From assembly GCA_035048495.1 (NCBI GenBank), contig JASUTR010000180.1:1-64000 (forward strand): a stretch of 64,000 nt of DNA, written 5' to 3'. The notes under the pieces are model-generated. The model saw only the letters and a list, made by a program, of their open reading frames with translations. It did not search any database and had not been told where the DNA came from. This document shows, piece by piece, positions 50,401 to 63,830 of the stretch. A program made the position numbers and the translations under genes. How positions within the stretch are numbered: position 1 is the first letter of the stretch; each line of letters starts with the position of its first letter. The stretch is from Euptelea pleiosperma (lineage: Eukaryota > Streptophyta > Magnoliopsida > Ranunculales > Eupteleaceae).

Positions 50401-53400
50401 GCGTGAACGTTTCAAATTAGACGCAGTTGTGGTGTTACATTCCGAAGCCTATAACTTGTGACTTTTTCGCAACCGGACCTCGTAATTGACTCTAACTCTT
50501 CATTACAATTGTTGCAACACATTTGAAGTAGTTGAACAAGATTTCTGACTGTCGAAACAAGTTAGCTCCATCCGTGCGTCAACGTCTCAAATTGGACTCT
50601 GTTTTGTATGTTACATTCCGAAGCCTATAACTTGTGACTTTTCGCAACCGAACCTCGTAATTAGACTCGAATTCTTCCATTACTATTGTTGTCAACACAT
50701 TTGAAGTGTTGGAACAAGATTCGGACAGTCGAAACAAGTTAGCTCCATCCGTGCGTGAACGTCTCAAATTGGACTCAGTTTGTGTGTTACATTCCGAAGC
50801 CTATAACTTGTGACTTTTTCGCAACCGGACCTCGTATTTAGACTCGAGTTCTTCTATTACAATTGTTTCAACACATTTGAAGTGTTTGAACAAGATTATG
50901 ACTGTCGAAACAAGTTAGCTCATCCGTGCGTCAACGGTCTCAAATTGGATCTCAGTTTGTGTGTTACATTCCGAAGCCTATAACTTGAGACTTTTTTCGC
51001 TACCGACCTCGTAATTATACTCAAACTTCTTCCACTAAATTGTTGCAACACATTTGAAATGTTGAACAAGATTCGTGACATTCAAGAACAAGTTAGCTCC
51101 ATCCGTGCGTCAACGTCTCAAATTGGACTCAGTTTGTGTGTTACATTCCGAAGCCTATAACTTGTGACATTTTCGCAATCGGACCTCGTAATTGGACTCA
51201 AACTCTTCCATTATTATTGTTCAACACATTTGAAGTATTGGAACAAGATTCGGGATGGCGAAACAAGTTAGCTCCATTCGTGCGTGAACGTCTCAAATTG
51301 GACTCAGTTTGTGTGTTACATTCCGAAGCCTATAACTTGTGACTTTTCGCAGTCGGACCTCGTAATTGACTCAAACTCTTCCATTACTATTGTTGCAACA
51401 CATTTGAAGTGTTGAAAAAGATTCCTGACAGTCAAAACAAGTTAGCTCCATCCGTGCATCAACGTCTCAAATTGGACTCAGTTGTGTGTTACATTCCGAA
51501 GCTATAACTTCTGATTTTTTCGCACCGACCTCGTAATTAGACCTCGAATTCTTCTATTACAATTGTTTCAACACAATTGAAGTGTTGGAACAAGATTTAT
51601 CACTGTCAAACAAGTTAGCTCCATCCGTGCGTCAACGTCTCAAATTCGACTCAGTTTGTATGTTACATTCCGAAGCCTATAACTTGTGACTTTTTCGCAA
51701 TCGGACCTCGTAATTGAACTCAACTCTTTCATTATTATTGTTTCAACACATTTGAAGTATTGGAACAAGATTCGGGATAGGAGAAACAAGTTAGCTCCAT
51801 CCGTGCGTCAACGTCTCAAATTGGACTCAGTTTGTGTGTTACATTCCGAAGCCTATAACTTGTGACTTTTTCGCAATCGGACCTCGTAATTGAACTCAAA
51901 CTCTTCCATTATTATTCGTTTCAACACATTTGAAGTATTGGAACAAGATTCGGGATAGGAGAAACAAGTTAGCTCCATCTGTGCGTCAACGTCTCAAATT
52001 GGACTCAGTTTGTGTGTTACATTCCGAAGCCTATAACTTGTGACTTTTTCGCAATCGGACCTCGTATTGAACTCAAACTCTTCCATTATTAATGTTTCAA
52101 ACACATTTGAAGTATTGGAAAAGATTCGGTTAGGCAAACAAGTTAGCTCCATCGTGCGTCAACGTCTCAAATGGATTCAGTTTGTGTGTTACATTCCGAA
52201 GCCTATAACTTGTGACTTTTTCGCAACCCGACCTCGTAATTGACTCAAACTCTTCCATTACTATTGTTGCAACACATTTGAAGTATTGCAACAAGATTCC
52301 TGACAGTCAAAACAAGTTAGCTCCATCCGTGCGTCAACGTCTCAAATTGGATTCAGTTGTGTGTTACATTCCGAAGCCTATAACTTGTGACTTTTTCGCA
52401 ACCGGACCTCGAATTGGACTCAAACTCTTCCATTACTATTGTTGCAACACATTTGAGGGTTGAAACAAGATTCCTGACAGTCAAAACAAGTTAGCTCCAT
52501 CCGTGCGTCAACGTCTCAAATTGGATTCAGTTTGGTGTGTTACATTCCGAAGCCTATAACTTGTGACTTTTTCGCAACCGGACCTCGTAATTGGACTCAA
52601 CTCTTCCATTACTATTGTTGCAACACATTTGAAGTGTTGGAACAAGATTCTGACAGTCAAAACAAGTTAGCTCCATCCGTGCGTCAACGTCTCAAATTGG
52701 ACTCAGTTTGTGTGTTACATTCCGAAGCCTATAACTTGTGACTTTTTCGCAATCGGACCTCGTAATTGAACTCAGAACTCTTCCATTATTATTGTTTCAA
52801 CACATTTGAAGTAGTTGAACAAGATTCGGGATAGGAGATACAAGTTAGCTCCATCCGTGCGTCAACGTCTCAAATTGGACTCAGTTTGTGTGTTACATTC
52901 CGAAGCCTATAACTTGGTGACTTTTTCGCATTCGACCTCGTAATTGAACTCAAACTCTTCCATTATTAATGTTTCAACACATTTGAAGGTTGAACAAGAT
53001 TCGGGTTAGGCGAAACAAGTTAGCTCATCCGGTGCGTCAACGTCCCAAATTGGACTCAGTTTGTGTGTTAAATTCCGAAGCCTATTACTTGTGACTTTTC
53101 GCAATCGGACCTCGTAATAGAACTCAAACTCTTCCATTATTATTGTTTCAACACATTTGAAGTATTGGAACAAGATTCGGGATAGGAGAAACAAGTTAGC
53201 TCTATCCGTGCGTCAACGTCTCAAATTGACTCAGTTTGGTGTGTTACATTCCGAAGCCTATAACTTGTGACTTTTCGCAATCGGACCTCGTAATTGAACT
53301 CAAACTCTTCCATTATTAATGTTTCAACACATTTGAAGTATTGGAACAAGATTCGGGTTAGGCCGAAACAAGTAGCTCCATCCGTGCGTCAACGTCTCAA

Positions 53401-55034
53401 ATTGGATTCAGTTGTGTGTTACATTCCGAAGCCTATAACTTGTGACTTTTCGCAACCCGACCTCGTAATTGACTCAAACTCTTCCTTACTATTGTTGCAA
53501 CACATTTGAAGTATTGGCAACAAGATTCCTGACAGTCAAAACAAGTTAGCTCCATCCGTGCGTCAACGTCTCAAATTGGATTCAGTTTGTGTGTTACATT
53601 CCGAAGCCTATAACTTGTGACTTTTTCGCAACCGGACCTCGTAATTGGACTCAAACTCTTCCATTACTATTGTTTGCAACACTTTTGAAGTGTTGGAAAC
53701 AAGATTCTGGACAGTCAAAACAAGTTAGCTCCATCCGTGCGTCAACGTCTCAAATTGGACTCAGTTTGTGTGTTACATTCCGAAGCCTATAACTTGTGAC
53801 TTTTTCGCAACCGAAACTCGTAATTAGACTCGAATTCTTCCATTACTATTGTTCAACACATTTGAAGTGTTGGAACAAGATTTCGGGACAGTCGAAACAA
53901 GTTAGCTCCTCCGTGCGTGAACGTCTCAAATTGGACTCAGTTTGTGTGTTACATTCCGAAGCCTATAACTTGTGACTTTTTCGCAACCGGACCTCGTAAT
54001 TAGACTCGAATTCTTCCATTACAATTGTTTCAACAAATTTGAAGTGTTGAATAAGATTTATGACTGTCGAAACAAGTTAGCTCCATCGTGCGTCAACGTC
54101 TCAAATTAGGACTCAGGTTTGTGTGTTACATTCCGAAGTCCTATAACAGTGACTTTTCGCAATCGGACCTCGTAATTGACTCAAACTCTTCCATTATTAT
54201 TGTTTCAACACATTTGAAGTATTGGAACAAGATTCGGGATAGGAGAAACAAGTTAGCTCCATCCGTGCGTCAACGTCTCAAATTGCACTCAGTTTGTGTG
54301 TTAAATTCCGAAGCCTATAACTTGTGACTTTTTCGCAATCGGACCTCGAATTGGACTCATACTCTCCATTATTATTGTTCAACACATTGAAGTATTGGAA
54401 CAAGATGTCGGGATAGGAGAAACAAGTTAGCTCCATCCTGCGTCAACGTCTCAAATTGGACACAGTTTGTGTGTTACATTCCGAAGCCTATAACTTGTGA
54501 CTTTTCGCAATCGGACCTCGTAATTGAACTCAAACTCTTCCATTATTATTGTTTCAACACATTTGAAGTATTGGAACAAGATTCGGGACAGTCGAAACAA
54601 GTTAGCTCCATCCGTGCGTGAACGTTTCAAATTAGACTCAGTTTGTGTGTTACATTCCGAAGCCTATAACTTCTGACTTTTTGGCAACCGGACCTCGTAA
54701 TTAGACTCGAATTCTTCTATTACAATTGTTCAACACAATTGAAGTGTTGGAACAAGATTATCACTGTCGAAACAAGGTTAGCTCATCCGTGCGTCAACGT
54801 CTCAAATTGGACTCAGTTTGTATGTTACATTCCGAAGCCTATAACTTGTGACTTTTTCGCAACCGAACCTCGTAATTAGACCTCGAATTCCTTCCATTAC
54901 TATTGTTTCAAACACATTTGAAGTGTTGGAACAAGATTCGGACAGTCGAAACAAGTTTAGCTCCATTCGTGCGTAACGTCTCAAATTGGACTCAGTTTGT
55001 GTTTACATTCCGAACCTATAACTTGTGACTTTTC

Positions 55035-56255
55035 GCAGTCGGACCTCGTAATTGGACTCATACTCTCCATTACTATTGTTGCAACACATTTGAAGTGTTG
55101 AAAAAAGATTCCTGACAGTCAAAACAAGTTAGCTCCATCCGTGCTCAACGTCTCAAATTGGACTCAGTTTGTGTGTTACATTCCGAAGCCTATAACTTCT
55201 GATTTTTCGCAACCGACCTCGTAATTAGACTCGAAATCTTCTATTACAATTGTTCAACACAATTGAAGTGTTGGAACAAGATTTATCACTGTCGAAACAA
55301 GTTAGCTCCATCCGTGCGTCAACGTCTCAAATTGGACTCAGTTTGTATGTTACATTCCGAAGCCTAGAACTTGTGACTTTTTCGCAATCGGACCTCGTAA
55401 TTGAACTCAAACTCTTCCATTAATATTGTTTCAACACATTTGAAGTATTGAACAAGATTCGGGATAGGAGATAACAAGTTAGCTCCATCCGTGCGTCAAC
55501 GTCTCAAATTGCACTCAGTTTGTGTGTTAAATTCCGAAGCCTATAACTTGTGACTTTTCGCCATCGGACCTCGTAATTGGACTCAAACTCTTCCATTATT
55601 ATTGTTTCAACAATTTGGAAGTATTGGAGACAAGATTCGGGATTGGAGAAACAAGTTAGCTCATTCCGTGCGTCAACGTCTCAAATTGGGACACAGTTTG
55701 TGTTACATTCCGAAGCCTATAACTTGTGACTTTTTCGCGAATCCGGACCTCGTAATAGACTCAAACTCTTCCATTATTATTGTTTCAACACATTTGAAGT
55801 ATTGAACAAGATTCGGGACAGTCGAAACAAGTTAGCTCCATCCGGCGTAACGTTTCAAATTAGACTCAGTTTGTGGGTTACATTCCGAAGCCTATAACTC
55901 TGACTTTTTTGCAACCGACCTCGTAATTAGACTCGAATTCTTCAATTACAATTGTTTCAGACACAATTGAAGTGTTGGAACAAGATTTATCACTGTCGAA
56001 ACAAGTTAGCTCCATCCGTGCGTCAACGTCTCAAATGGGACTCAGTTTGTATGTTACATTCCGAAGCTATAACTTGTGACTTTTCCAACCGAACCTCGTA
56101 ATTAGACTCGAATTCTTCCATTACTATGGTTTCAACACATTGAAGTGTTGAACAAGATTCGGACAGTCGAAACAAGTTAGCTCCATTCGTGCGTGAACGT
56201 CTCAAATTGGACTCAGTTTGTGTGTTACATTCCGAAGCCTTAACTTGTGACTTTT
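55035..56255 (+). repeat. 7-monomer higher-order unit (degraded copy)
   Basis: Runs from the GCAGTCGG monomer to the next monomer of that type. The seven types appear in the same order as in the clean unit at 62593-63830: AAAAAAGATTCCTG; TTCTGATTTTT with TATCACTG; TATGTTAC; GCACTCAG with TTAAATTCC; a GACACAG-type monomer; CTGACTTTTTTGC with TATCACTG; and TATGTTAC followed by CATTCGTGCGTGAACG. Length is about 1,221 bp because of small deletions. Confidence 0.7.
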
Positions 56256-58009
56256 TCGCATCAACCTCGTAATTGGACTCAAACTCTTCCATTACTATTG
56301 TTAGCAACACATTTGCAGTGTTGAAAAAAGATTCCTGACAGTCAAACATGTTAGCTCCATCCGTGCTCAACGTCTCAAATTGGACTCAGTTGTGTGTTTA
56401 CATTCCGAAGCCTATAACTTCTGATTGTTCGCAACCGACCTCGTAATTAGACTCGAATTCTTCATTACAAATTGTTTCATCACAATTGAAGTGTTGGAAC
56501 AAGATTTATCACTGTCGAAACAAGTTAGCTCCATCCGTGCGTCAACGTCTCAAATTGACTCAGTTTGTATGTTACATTCCGAACCTATAACTTGTGACTT
56601 TTTCGCAATCGAACCTCGTAATTGAACTCGAAACTCTTCCATTAGTATTGTTTCAACACATTTGAAGTATTTGAACAAGATTCGGGATAGGAGAAACAAG
56701 TTAGCTCCATCCGTGCTTCAACGTCTCAAATTGCACTCAGTTTGTGTGTTAAATTCCGAAGCCTATAACTTGTGACTTTTCGCCATCGACCTCGTAATTG
56801 GACTCAAACTCTTCCATTATTATTGTTTCAACACATTTGAAGTATTGGTACAAGATTCGGGATAGGAGAAACAAGTTAGCTCCATCCGTGCGTCAACGCC
56901 TCAAATTGGACACAGTTTGTGTGTTACATTCGAAGCCTATAACTTGTGACTTTTTCGCAATCGGGACCTCGTATTGAACTCAAACTCTTCCATTATTATT
57001 GTTTCAACACATTTGAAGTTTGGAACAAGATTCGGGACAGTCGAAAACAAGTTAGCTCCATCCGTGCCGTCAACGTCTCAAATTGACTCAGTTTGTGTGG
57101 TTACATTCCGAAGCCTATAACTTGCTGACTTTTGGGCAACCGTACGCTCGTAATTAGACTCGAATTCTTCATTACTATTGGTTTCAACACTATTTGAAGT
57201 GTTGAACAAGATTTAGCACTGTCAAACAAGTTAGCTCCTTCCGTGCGTCAACGTCTCAAATTGACTCAGTTTGTGTGTTACATTCCGAAGCCTATAACTT
57301 TGACTTTTTCGCAACCGGACCTCGTAATTAGACTCGAATTCTTCCATTACTATTGTTTCAACACATTGAAGTGTTGGAACAAGATTAGGCGACTGTCGAA
57401 ACAAGTTAGCTCCATCCGTGCGTAACTACTCAAATTGGACTCAGTTTGTGTGTTACATTCCGAAGCCTATAACTTGTGACTTTTTCGCAACCGAACCTCG
57501 TAATTAGGACTCGAATTCTTCCATTACTATTGGTTACAACTCATTTGAAGTGTTGAACAAGATTCGGGACAGTCAAACAAGTTAGCTCCATCCGGTGCGT
57601 GAACGTCTCATATTGGACTCAGTTTGGGTGTTACATTCCGAAGCCTATAACTTGTGACTTTTTTCGCAACCGACCTCGGAATTAGACTCGAATTCTTCTA
57701 TTACAAGTGTTCAACACATTTGAATGTGTTGAACAAGATTTATGACTGTCGAAACAAGTTAGCTCCATCCGGCGTCACGTCTCAAATTGACGCAGTTTGT
57801 GTGTTACATTCCGAAGCCTATAACTTGTGACTTTTCGCAATCGACCTCGGAATTGACCTCAAACTCTCAATTATATTGTTTCAACACATTGAAGTATTGA
57901 ACAAGATTCGGGATAGAGAAACAAGTTAGCTCCATCCGTGCGTCAACGTCTCAAATTGGACTCAGTTTGTGTGTTACAGTTCCGAAGCCTATAACTTGTT
58001 GACTTTTTC

Positions 58010-59245
58010 GCAATCGACCTCGTAATTGACTCAAACTCTTCCTTTATTATTGTTGCAACACATTTGAAGTGTTGAAAAAAGATTCCTACAGTCAAACATG
58101 TTAGCTCCATCCGTGCAATCAACGTCTCAAATTGGACTCAGTTTGTGTGTTACATTCCGAAGCCTATAACTTCTGATTTTTCGCAACCGACCTCGTAATT
58201 AGACTCGAATTCTTCTATTACAATTGTTTCAACACAATTGAAGTGTTGGAACAAGATTTATCACTGTCGAAACAAGTTAGCTTCCATCCGTGCGTCAACG
58301 TCTCAAATTGGACTCAGTTTGTTATGTTACATTCCGAAGCCTATAACTTGTGACTTTTCGCAATCGACCTCGTAATTGAACTCAAACTCTTCCATTATTA
58401 TTGTTTCAACACATTTGAAGTATTTGAACAAGGATTCGGGATAGGGAGAAACAAGTTAGCTCCATCCGTGCGTCAACGTCTCAAATTGCACTCAGTTTGT
58501 GTGTTAAATTCCGAAGTCCTATAACTTGTGACTTTTTTCGCCATCGGACCTCGTAATTGGACTCAAACTCTTCCATTTTATTGTTTCAACACATGTGAAG
58601 TATTGGAACAAGATTCGGGATAGGAGAAACAAGTTAGCTCCATCCGTGCTCAACGTCTCAAATTGGACACAGTTGTGTGTTACATTCCGAAGCCTATAAC
58701 TGTGACTTTTTCGCAATCGACCTCGTAATTGAACTCAAACTCTTCATTAATTATTGTTTCAACCATTTGAAGTATTGGAACAAGATTCGGGACAGTCGAA
58801 ACAAGTTAGCTCCATCCCGTGCGTGAACGGTTCAAAGTAGACGCAGTTGTGGTGTTACATTCCGAAGCCTATAACTTCTGACTTTTTTGCAACCGGACCT
58901 CGTAATTAGACTCGAATTCTTCTATTACAATTGTTTCAACACAAGTGAAGTGTTGGAACAAGATTTATCACTGTCGAAACAAGTTAGCTCCATCCGTGCG
59001 TCAACGTCTCAAATTGGACTCAGTTTGTATGTTACATTCCGAAGCCTATAACTTGTGACTTTTTCGCAACCGAAACTCCGTAATTGAACTCGAATTCTTT
59101 CCATTACTATTGTTTCAACACATTTGAAGTGTTGGAACAAGATTCGGGACAGGTCGAAACAAGTTAGCTCCATTCGTGCGTGAACGTCTCAAATTGGACT
59201 CAGTTTGTGTGTTACATTCCGAAGCCTATAACTTGTGACTTTTTC
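58010..59245 (+). repeat. 7-monomer higher-order unit (copy)
   Basis: About 1,236 bp from a degraded GCAGTCGG-type monomer (with TTGTTGCAAC and AAAAAAGATTCCT) to the next such monomer at 59246. The order of types equals that of 62593-63830: CTTCTGATTTTT near 58172, TTAAATTCC near 58505, GACACAG near 58667, CTTCTGACTTTTTTGC near 58876 and CCGAAACTC near 59070. Scattered one-base indels occur. Confidence 0.72.
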
Positions 59246-62062
59246 GCAGTCGGACCTCGTAATTGGACTCAACTCTTCCATTACTATTGTTGCAACACAT
59301 TTGAAGGTTTGAAAAAAGATTCCTGACAGTCAAAACATGTTAGCTCCATCCGTGCATCAACGTCTCAAATTGGACTCAGTTTGTGTGTTTACATTCCGAA
59401 GCCTATAACTTCTGATTTTTTCGCAACCGGACCTCGTAATTAGACTCGAATTCTTCTATTACAATTGTTCAACACAATTGAAGTGTTGGAACAAGATTAT
59501 CACTGGCGAAACAATGTTAGCTCCATCCGTGCGTCAACGTCTCAAATTGGACTCAGTTTGTATGTTACATTCCGAAGCCTATAACTTGTGACTTTTTCGC
59601 AATCGGACCTCGTAATTGAACTCAAACTCTTCCATTATTATTGTTCAACACATTTAAGTATTTGAACAAGATTCGGGATAGGAGAAACAATTAGCTCCAT
59701 CCGTGCGTCAACGTCTCAAATGGACTCAGTTTGTGTGTTACATCCGAAGCCTATAACTTGTGACTTTTTTTCGCAATCGGGACCTCGTATTGAACTCAAA
59801 CGCTCCATTATTATTGTTTCAACACATTTGAAGTATAGGAACAAGATTCGGGATAGGAGAAACAAGTAGCTCCATCCGTGCGTCAACGTCTCAAATTGGA
59901 CTCAGTTTGTGTGTTACATTCCGAAGCCTATAACTGTGACTTTTCGCAATCGGACCTCGTAGATTGAACTCAAACTCTTCCATTATAATGTTTCAACACA
60001 TTTGAAGTATTGGAACAAGATTCGGGTTAGGCGAAACAAGTTAGCTCCATCCGTGCGTCAACGTCTCAAATTGGACTCAGTTTGTGTGTTAAATTCCGAA
60101 GCCTATTACTTGTGACTTTTTCGCAATCGGACCTCGTAATTGGACTCAAACTCTTCCATTATTATTGTTTCAACACATTTGAAGTATTGGAACAAGATTC
60201 GGGTTAGGCGAAACAAGTTAGCTCCATCCCTTGCGTCAACGTCCTCAAATTGGATTCGTTTGTGTGTTACAGTCCGAAGCCTATAACTGTGACTTTTTCG
60301 CAAGACCCGACCTCGTAATTGGACTCAAACTCTTCCATTACTATTGTGCAACACATTTGAAGTATTGCAACAAGATTCCTGACAGTCAAACAAGTTAGCT
60401 CCATCCGTGCGTCAACGTCTCATTGGATTCATTTTGTGTGTTACATTCCGAAGCCTATAACTTGTGACTTTTCGCAACCGGACCTCGTAATGGACTCAAA
60501 CTCTTCCATTACTATTGTTGCAACACATTTGAAGTGTTTGAAACAAGATCCTGACAGTCAAAACAAGTTAGCTCCTCCGTGCGTCAACGTCTCAAATTGG
60601 ACTCAGTTTGTGTGTTACATTCCGAAGCCTATAACTTGTGACTTTTTCGCAACCGAACCTCGTAATTAGACTCGAATTCTTCCATTACTATTGTTTCAAC
60701 ACATTTGAAGTGTTGGAACAAGATTCGGGACAGTCGAAACAAGTTAGCTCCATCCGTGCGTAAACGTCTCAAATTGGACTCAGTTTGTGTGTTACATTCC
60801 GAAGCCTATAACTTGTGACTTTTTCGCAACCGAAACTCGTAATTAGACTCGAATTCTTCCATTACTATTGTTTCAACACATTTGAAGTGTTGGAACAAGA
60901 TTCGGGACAGTCGAAACAAGTTAGCTCCATCCGTGCGTGAACGTCTCAAATTGGACTCAGTTTGTGTGTTACATTCCGAAGCCTATAACTTGTGACTTTT
61001 TCGCAACCGGACCTCGTAATTAGACTCGAATTCTTCCATTACAATTGTTCAACCACAAATTTGAAGTGTTTGAATAAGATTTATGACTGTCGAAACAAGT
61101 TAGCTCCATCCGTGCGTCAACGTCTCAAATTGGACTCAGGTTGTGTGTTACATTCCGAAGCCTATAACATGTGACTTTTTCGCAATCGGACCTCGTAATT
61201 GGACTCAAACTCTTCCATTATTATTGTTTCAACACATTTGAAGTATTGGAACAAGATCGGGATAGGAGAAACAAGTTAGCTCCATCCCGTGCGTCAACGT
61301 CTCAAATTGCACTCAGTTTGTGTTTAAATTCCGAAGCCTATAACTTGTGACTTTTTCGCAATCGGACCTCGTAATTGGACTCAAACTCTTCCATTATTAT
61401 TGTTTCAACACATTTGAAGTATTGGAACAAGATTCGGGATAGGAGAAACAAGTTAGCTCCATCCGTGCGTCAACGTCTCAAATTGGACACAGTTTGTGTG
61501 TTACATTCCGAAGCCTATAACTTGTGACTTTTTCGCAATCGGACCTCGTAATTGAACTCAAACTCTTCCATTATTATTGTTTCAACACATTGAAGTATTG
61601 GAACAAGATTCGGGACAGTCTAAACAAGTTAGCTCCATCCGTGCGTGAACGTTTCAAATTAGACTCAGTTTGTGTGTTACATTCCGAAGCCTATAACTTC
61701 TGACTTTTTTGCAACCGACCTCGTAATTAGACTCGAATTCTTCTATTACAATTGTTTCAACACAATTGAAGTGTTGAACAAGATTTATCACTGTCGAAAC
61801 AATTTAGCTCCATCCGTGCGTCAACGTCTCAAATTGGACTCAGTTTGTATGTTACATTCCGAAGCCTATAACTTGTGACTTTTTCGCAACCGAACCTCGT
61901 AATTAGACTCGAATTCTTCCATTACTATTGTTTCAACACATTTGAAGTGTTGGAACAAGATTCGGGACAGTCGAAACAAGTTAGCTCCATTCGTGCGTCA
62001 ACGTCTCAAATTGGACTCAGTTTGTGTGTTACATTCCGAAGCCTATAACTTGTGACTTTTTC

Positions 62063-62592
62063 GCAGTCGGACCTCGTAATTGGACTCAAACTCTTCCATT
62101 ACTATTGTTGCAACACATTTGAAGTGTTGAAAAAAGATTCTGACAGTCAAAACATGTTAGCTCCATCCGTGCATCAACGTCTCAAATTGGACTCAGTTTG
62201 TGTGTTACATTCCGAAGCCTATAACTTCTGATTTTTTCGCAACCGGACCTCGTAATTAGACTCGAATTCTTCTATTACAATTGTTTCAACACAATTGAAG
62301 TGTTGGAACAAGATTTATCACTGTCGAAACAAGTTAGCTCCATCCGTGCGTCAACGTCTCAAATTGGACTCAGTTTGTATGTTACATTCCGAAGCCTATA
62401 ACTTGTGACTTTTTCGCAATCGGACCTCGTAATTGAACTCAAACTCTTCCATTATTATTGTTTCAACACATTTGAAGTATTTGAACAAGATTCGGGATAG
62501 GAGAAACAAGTTAGCTCCATCCGTGCGTCAACGTCTCAAATTGGACTCAGTTTGTGTGTTACATTCCGAAGCCTATAACTTGTGACTTTTTC
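62063..62592 (+). repeat. 3-monomer short form of the 7-mer unit
   Basis: 530 bp between two successive GCAGTCGG-type monomers. It contains only types 1 to 3 of the 7-mer (AAAAAAGATT; CTTCTGATTTTTT with TATCACTG; TATGTTAC with GGGATAGGAG) and then returns to type 1. Types 4 to 7 are missing, as expected from unequal exchange between adjacent units. Confidence 0.8.
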
Positions 62593-63830
62593 GCAGTCGG
62601 ACCTCGTAATTGGACTCAAACTCTTCCATTACTATTGTTGCAACACATTTGAAGTGTTGAAAAAAGATTCCTGACAGTCAAAACATGTTAGCTCCATCCG
62701 TGCATCAACGTCTCAAATTGGACTCAGTTTGTGTGTTACATTCCGAAGCCTATAACTTCTGATTTTTTCGCAACCGGACCTCGTAATTAGACTCGAATTC
62801 TTCTATTACAATTGTTTCAACACAATTGAAGTGTTGGAACAAGATTTATCACTGTCGAAACAAGTTAGCTCCATCCGTGCGTCAACGTCTCAAATTGGAC
62901 TCAGTTTGTATGTTACATTCCGAAGCCTATAACTTGTGACTTTTTCGCAATCGGACCTCGTAATTGAACTCAAACTCTTCCATTATTATTGTTTCAACAC
63001 ATTTGAAGTATTTGAACAAGATTCGGGATAGGAGAAACAAGTTAGCTCCATCCGTGCGTCAACGTCTCAAATTGCACTCAGTTTGTGTGTTAAATTCCGA
63101 AGCCTATAACTTGTGACTTTTTCGCCATCGGACCTCGTAATTGGACTCAAACTCTTCCATTATTATTGTTTCAACACATTTGAAGTATTGGAACAAGATT
63201 CGGGATAGGAGAAACAAGTTAGCTCCATCCGTGCGTCAACGTCTCAAATTGGACACAGTTGTGTGTTACATTCCGAAGCCTATAACTTGTGACTTTTTCG
63301 CAATCGGACCTCGTAATTGAACTCAAACTCTTCCATTATTATTGTTTCAACACATTTGAAGTATTGGAACAAGATTCGGGACAGTCGAAACAAGTTAGCT
63401 CCATCCGTGCGTGAACGTTTCAAATTAGACTCAGTTTGTGTGTTACATTCCGAAGCCTATAACTTCTGACTTTTTTGCAACCGGACCTCGTAATTAGACT
63501 CGAATTCTTCTATTACAATTGTTTCAACACAATTGAAGTGTTGGAACAAGATTTATCACTGTCGAAACAAGTTAGCTCCATCCGTGCGTCAACGTCTCAA
63601 ATTGGACTCAGTTTGTATGTTACATTCCGAAGCCTATAACTTGTGACTTTTTCGCAACCGAAACTCGTAATTAGACTCGAATTCTTCCATTACTATTGTT
63701 TCAACACATTTGAAGTGTTGGAACAAGATTCGGGACAGTCGAAACAAGTTAGCTCCATTCGTGCGTGAACGTCTCAAATTGGACTCAGTTTGTGTGTTAC
63801 ATTCCGAAGCCTATAACTTGTGACTTTTTC
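62593..63830 (+). repeat. Complete 7-monomer higher-order unit (1,238 bp)
   Basis: Bounded by GCAGTCGG at 62593 and 63831. Types in order: (1) TTGTTGCAAC, AAAAAAGATTCCTGAC, CAAAACATG, GTGCATCAACG; (2) CTTCTGATTTTTT, TTCTATTACAATTG, TATCACTG; (3) TATGTTAC, GAACTCA, GTATTTGAAC, GGGATAGGAG; (4) GCACTCAG, TTAAATTCC, GCCATCGG; (5) GACACAG, GAACTCA, GGGACAGTCG; (6) GTGAACGTTTC, ATTAGACTC, CTTCTGACTTTTTTGC, TATCACTG; (7) TATGTTAC, CCGAAACTCG, CATTCGTGCGTGAACG. The length is 7 x 176.9 bp, and type 1 starts again directly after it. Confidence 0.85.

Larger units (their letters stand above)
50400..61300 (+). repeat. Right array domain: different variant set, 7-mer-based order, indel-rich
   Basis: New variant marks appear that are absent or rare to the left: CTTCTGATTTTT, TTCTATTACAATTG, GGGATAGGAG, GCACTCAG with TTAAATTCC, GACACAG, GCAGTCGG and AAAAAAGATTCCTGAC with CAAAACATG. 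The GCAGTCGG-type monomer (or its degraded form) occurs near 51349, 55035, 56256, 58010, 59246 and 62063. The gaps equal about 21, 7, 10, 7 and 16 monomers, so a 7-monomer unit is repeated with longer and mixed forms. A second recurring run (GAACTCA with TTAATGTTTC, GGGTTAGGCG, GATTCAG, CAACCCGACC, CCTGACAGTCAAAAC) occurs near 52.0, 53.3 and 59.9-60.4 kb. Confidence 0.75.
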
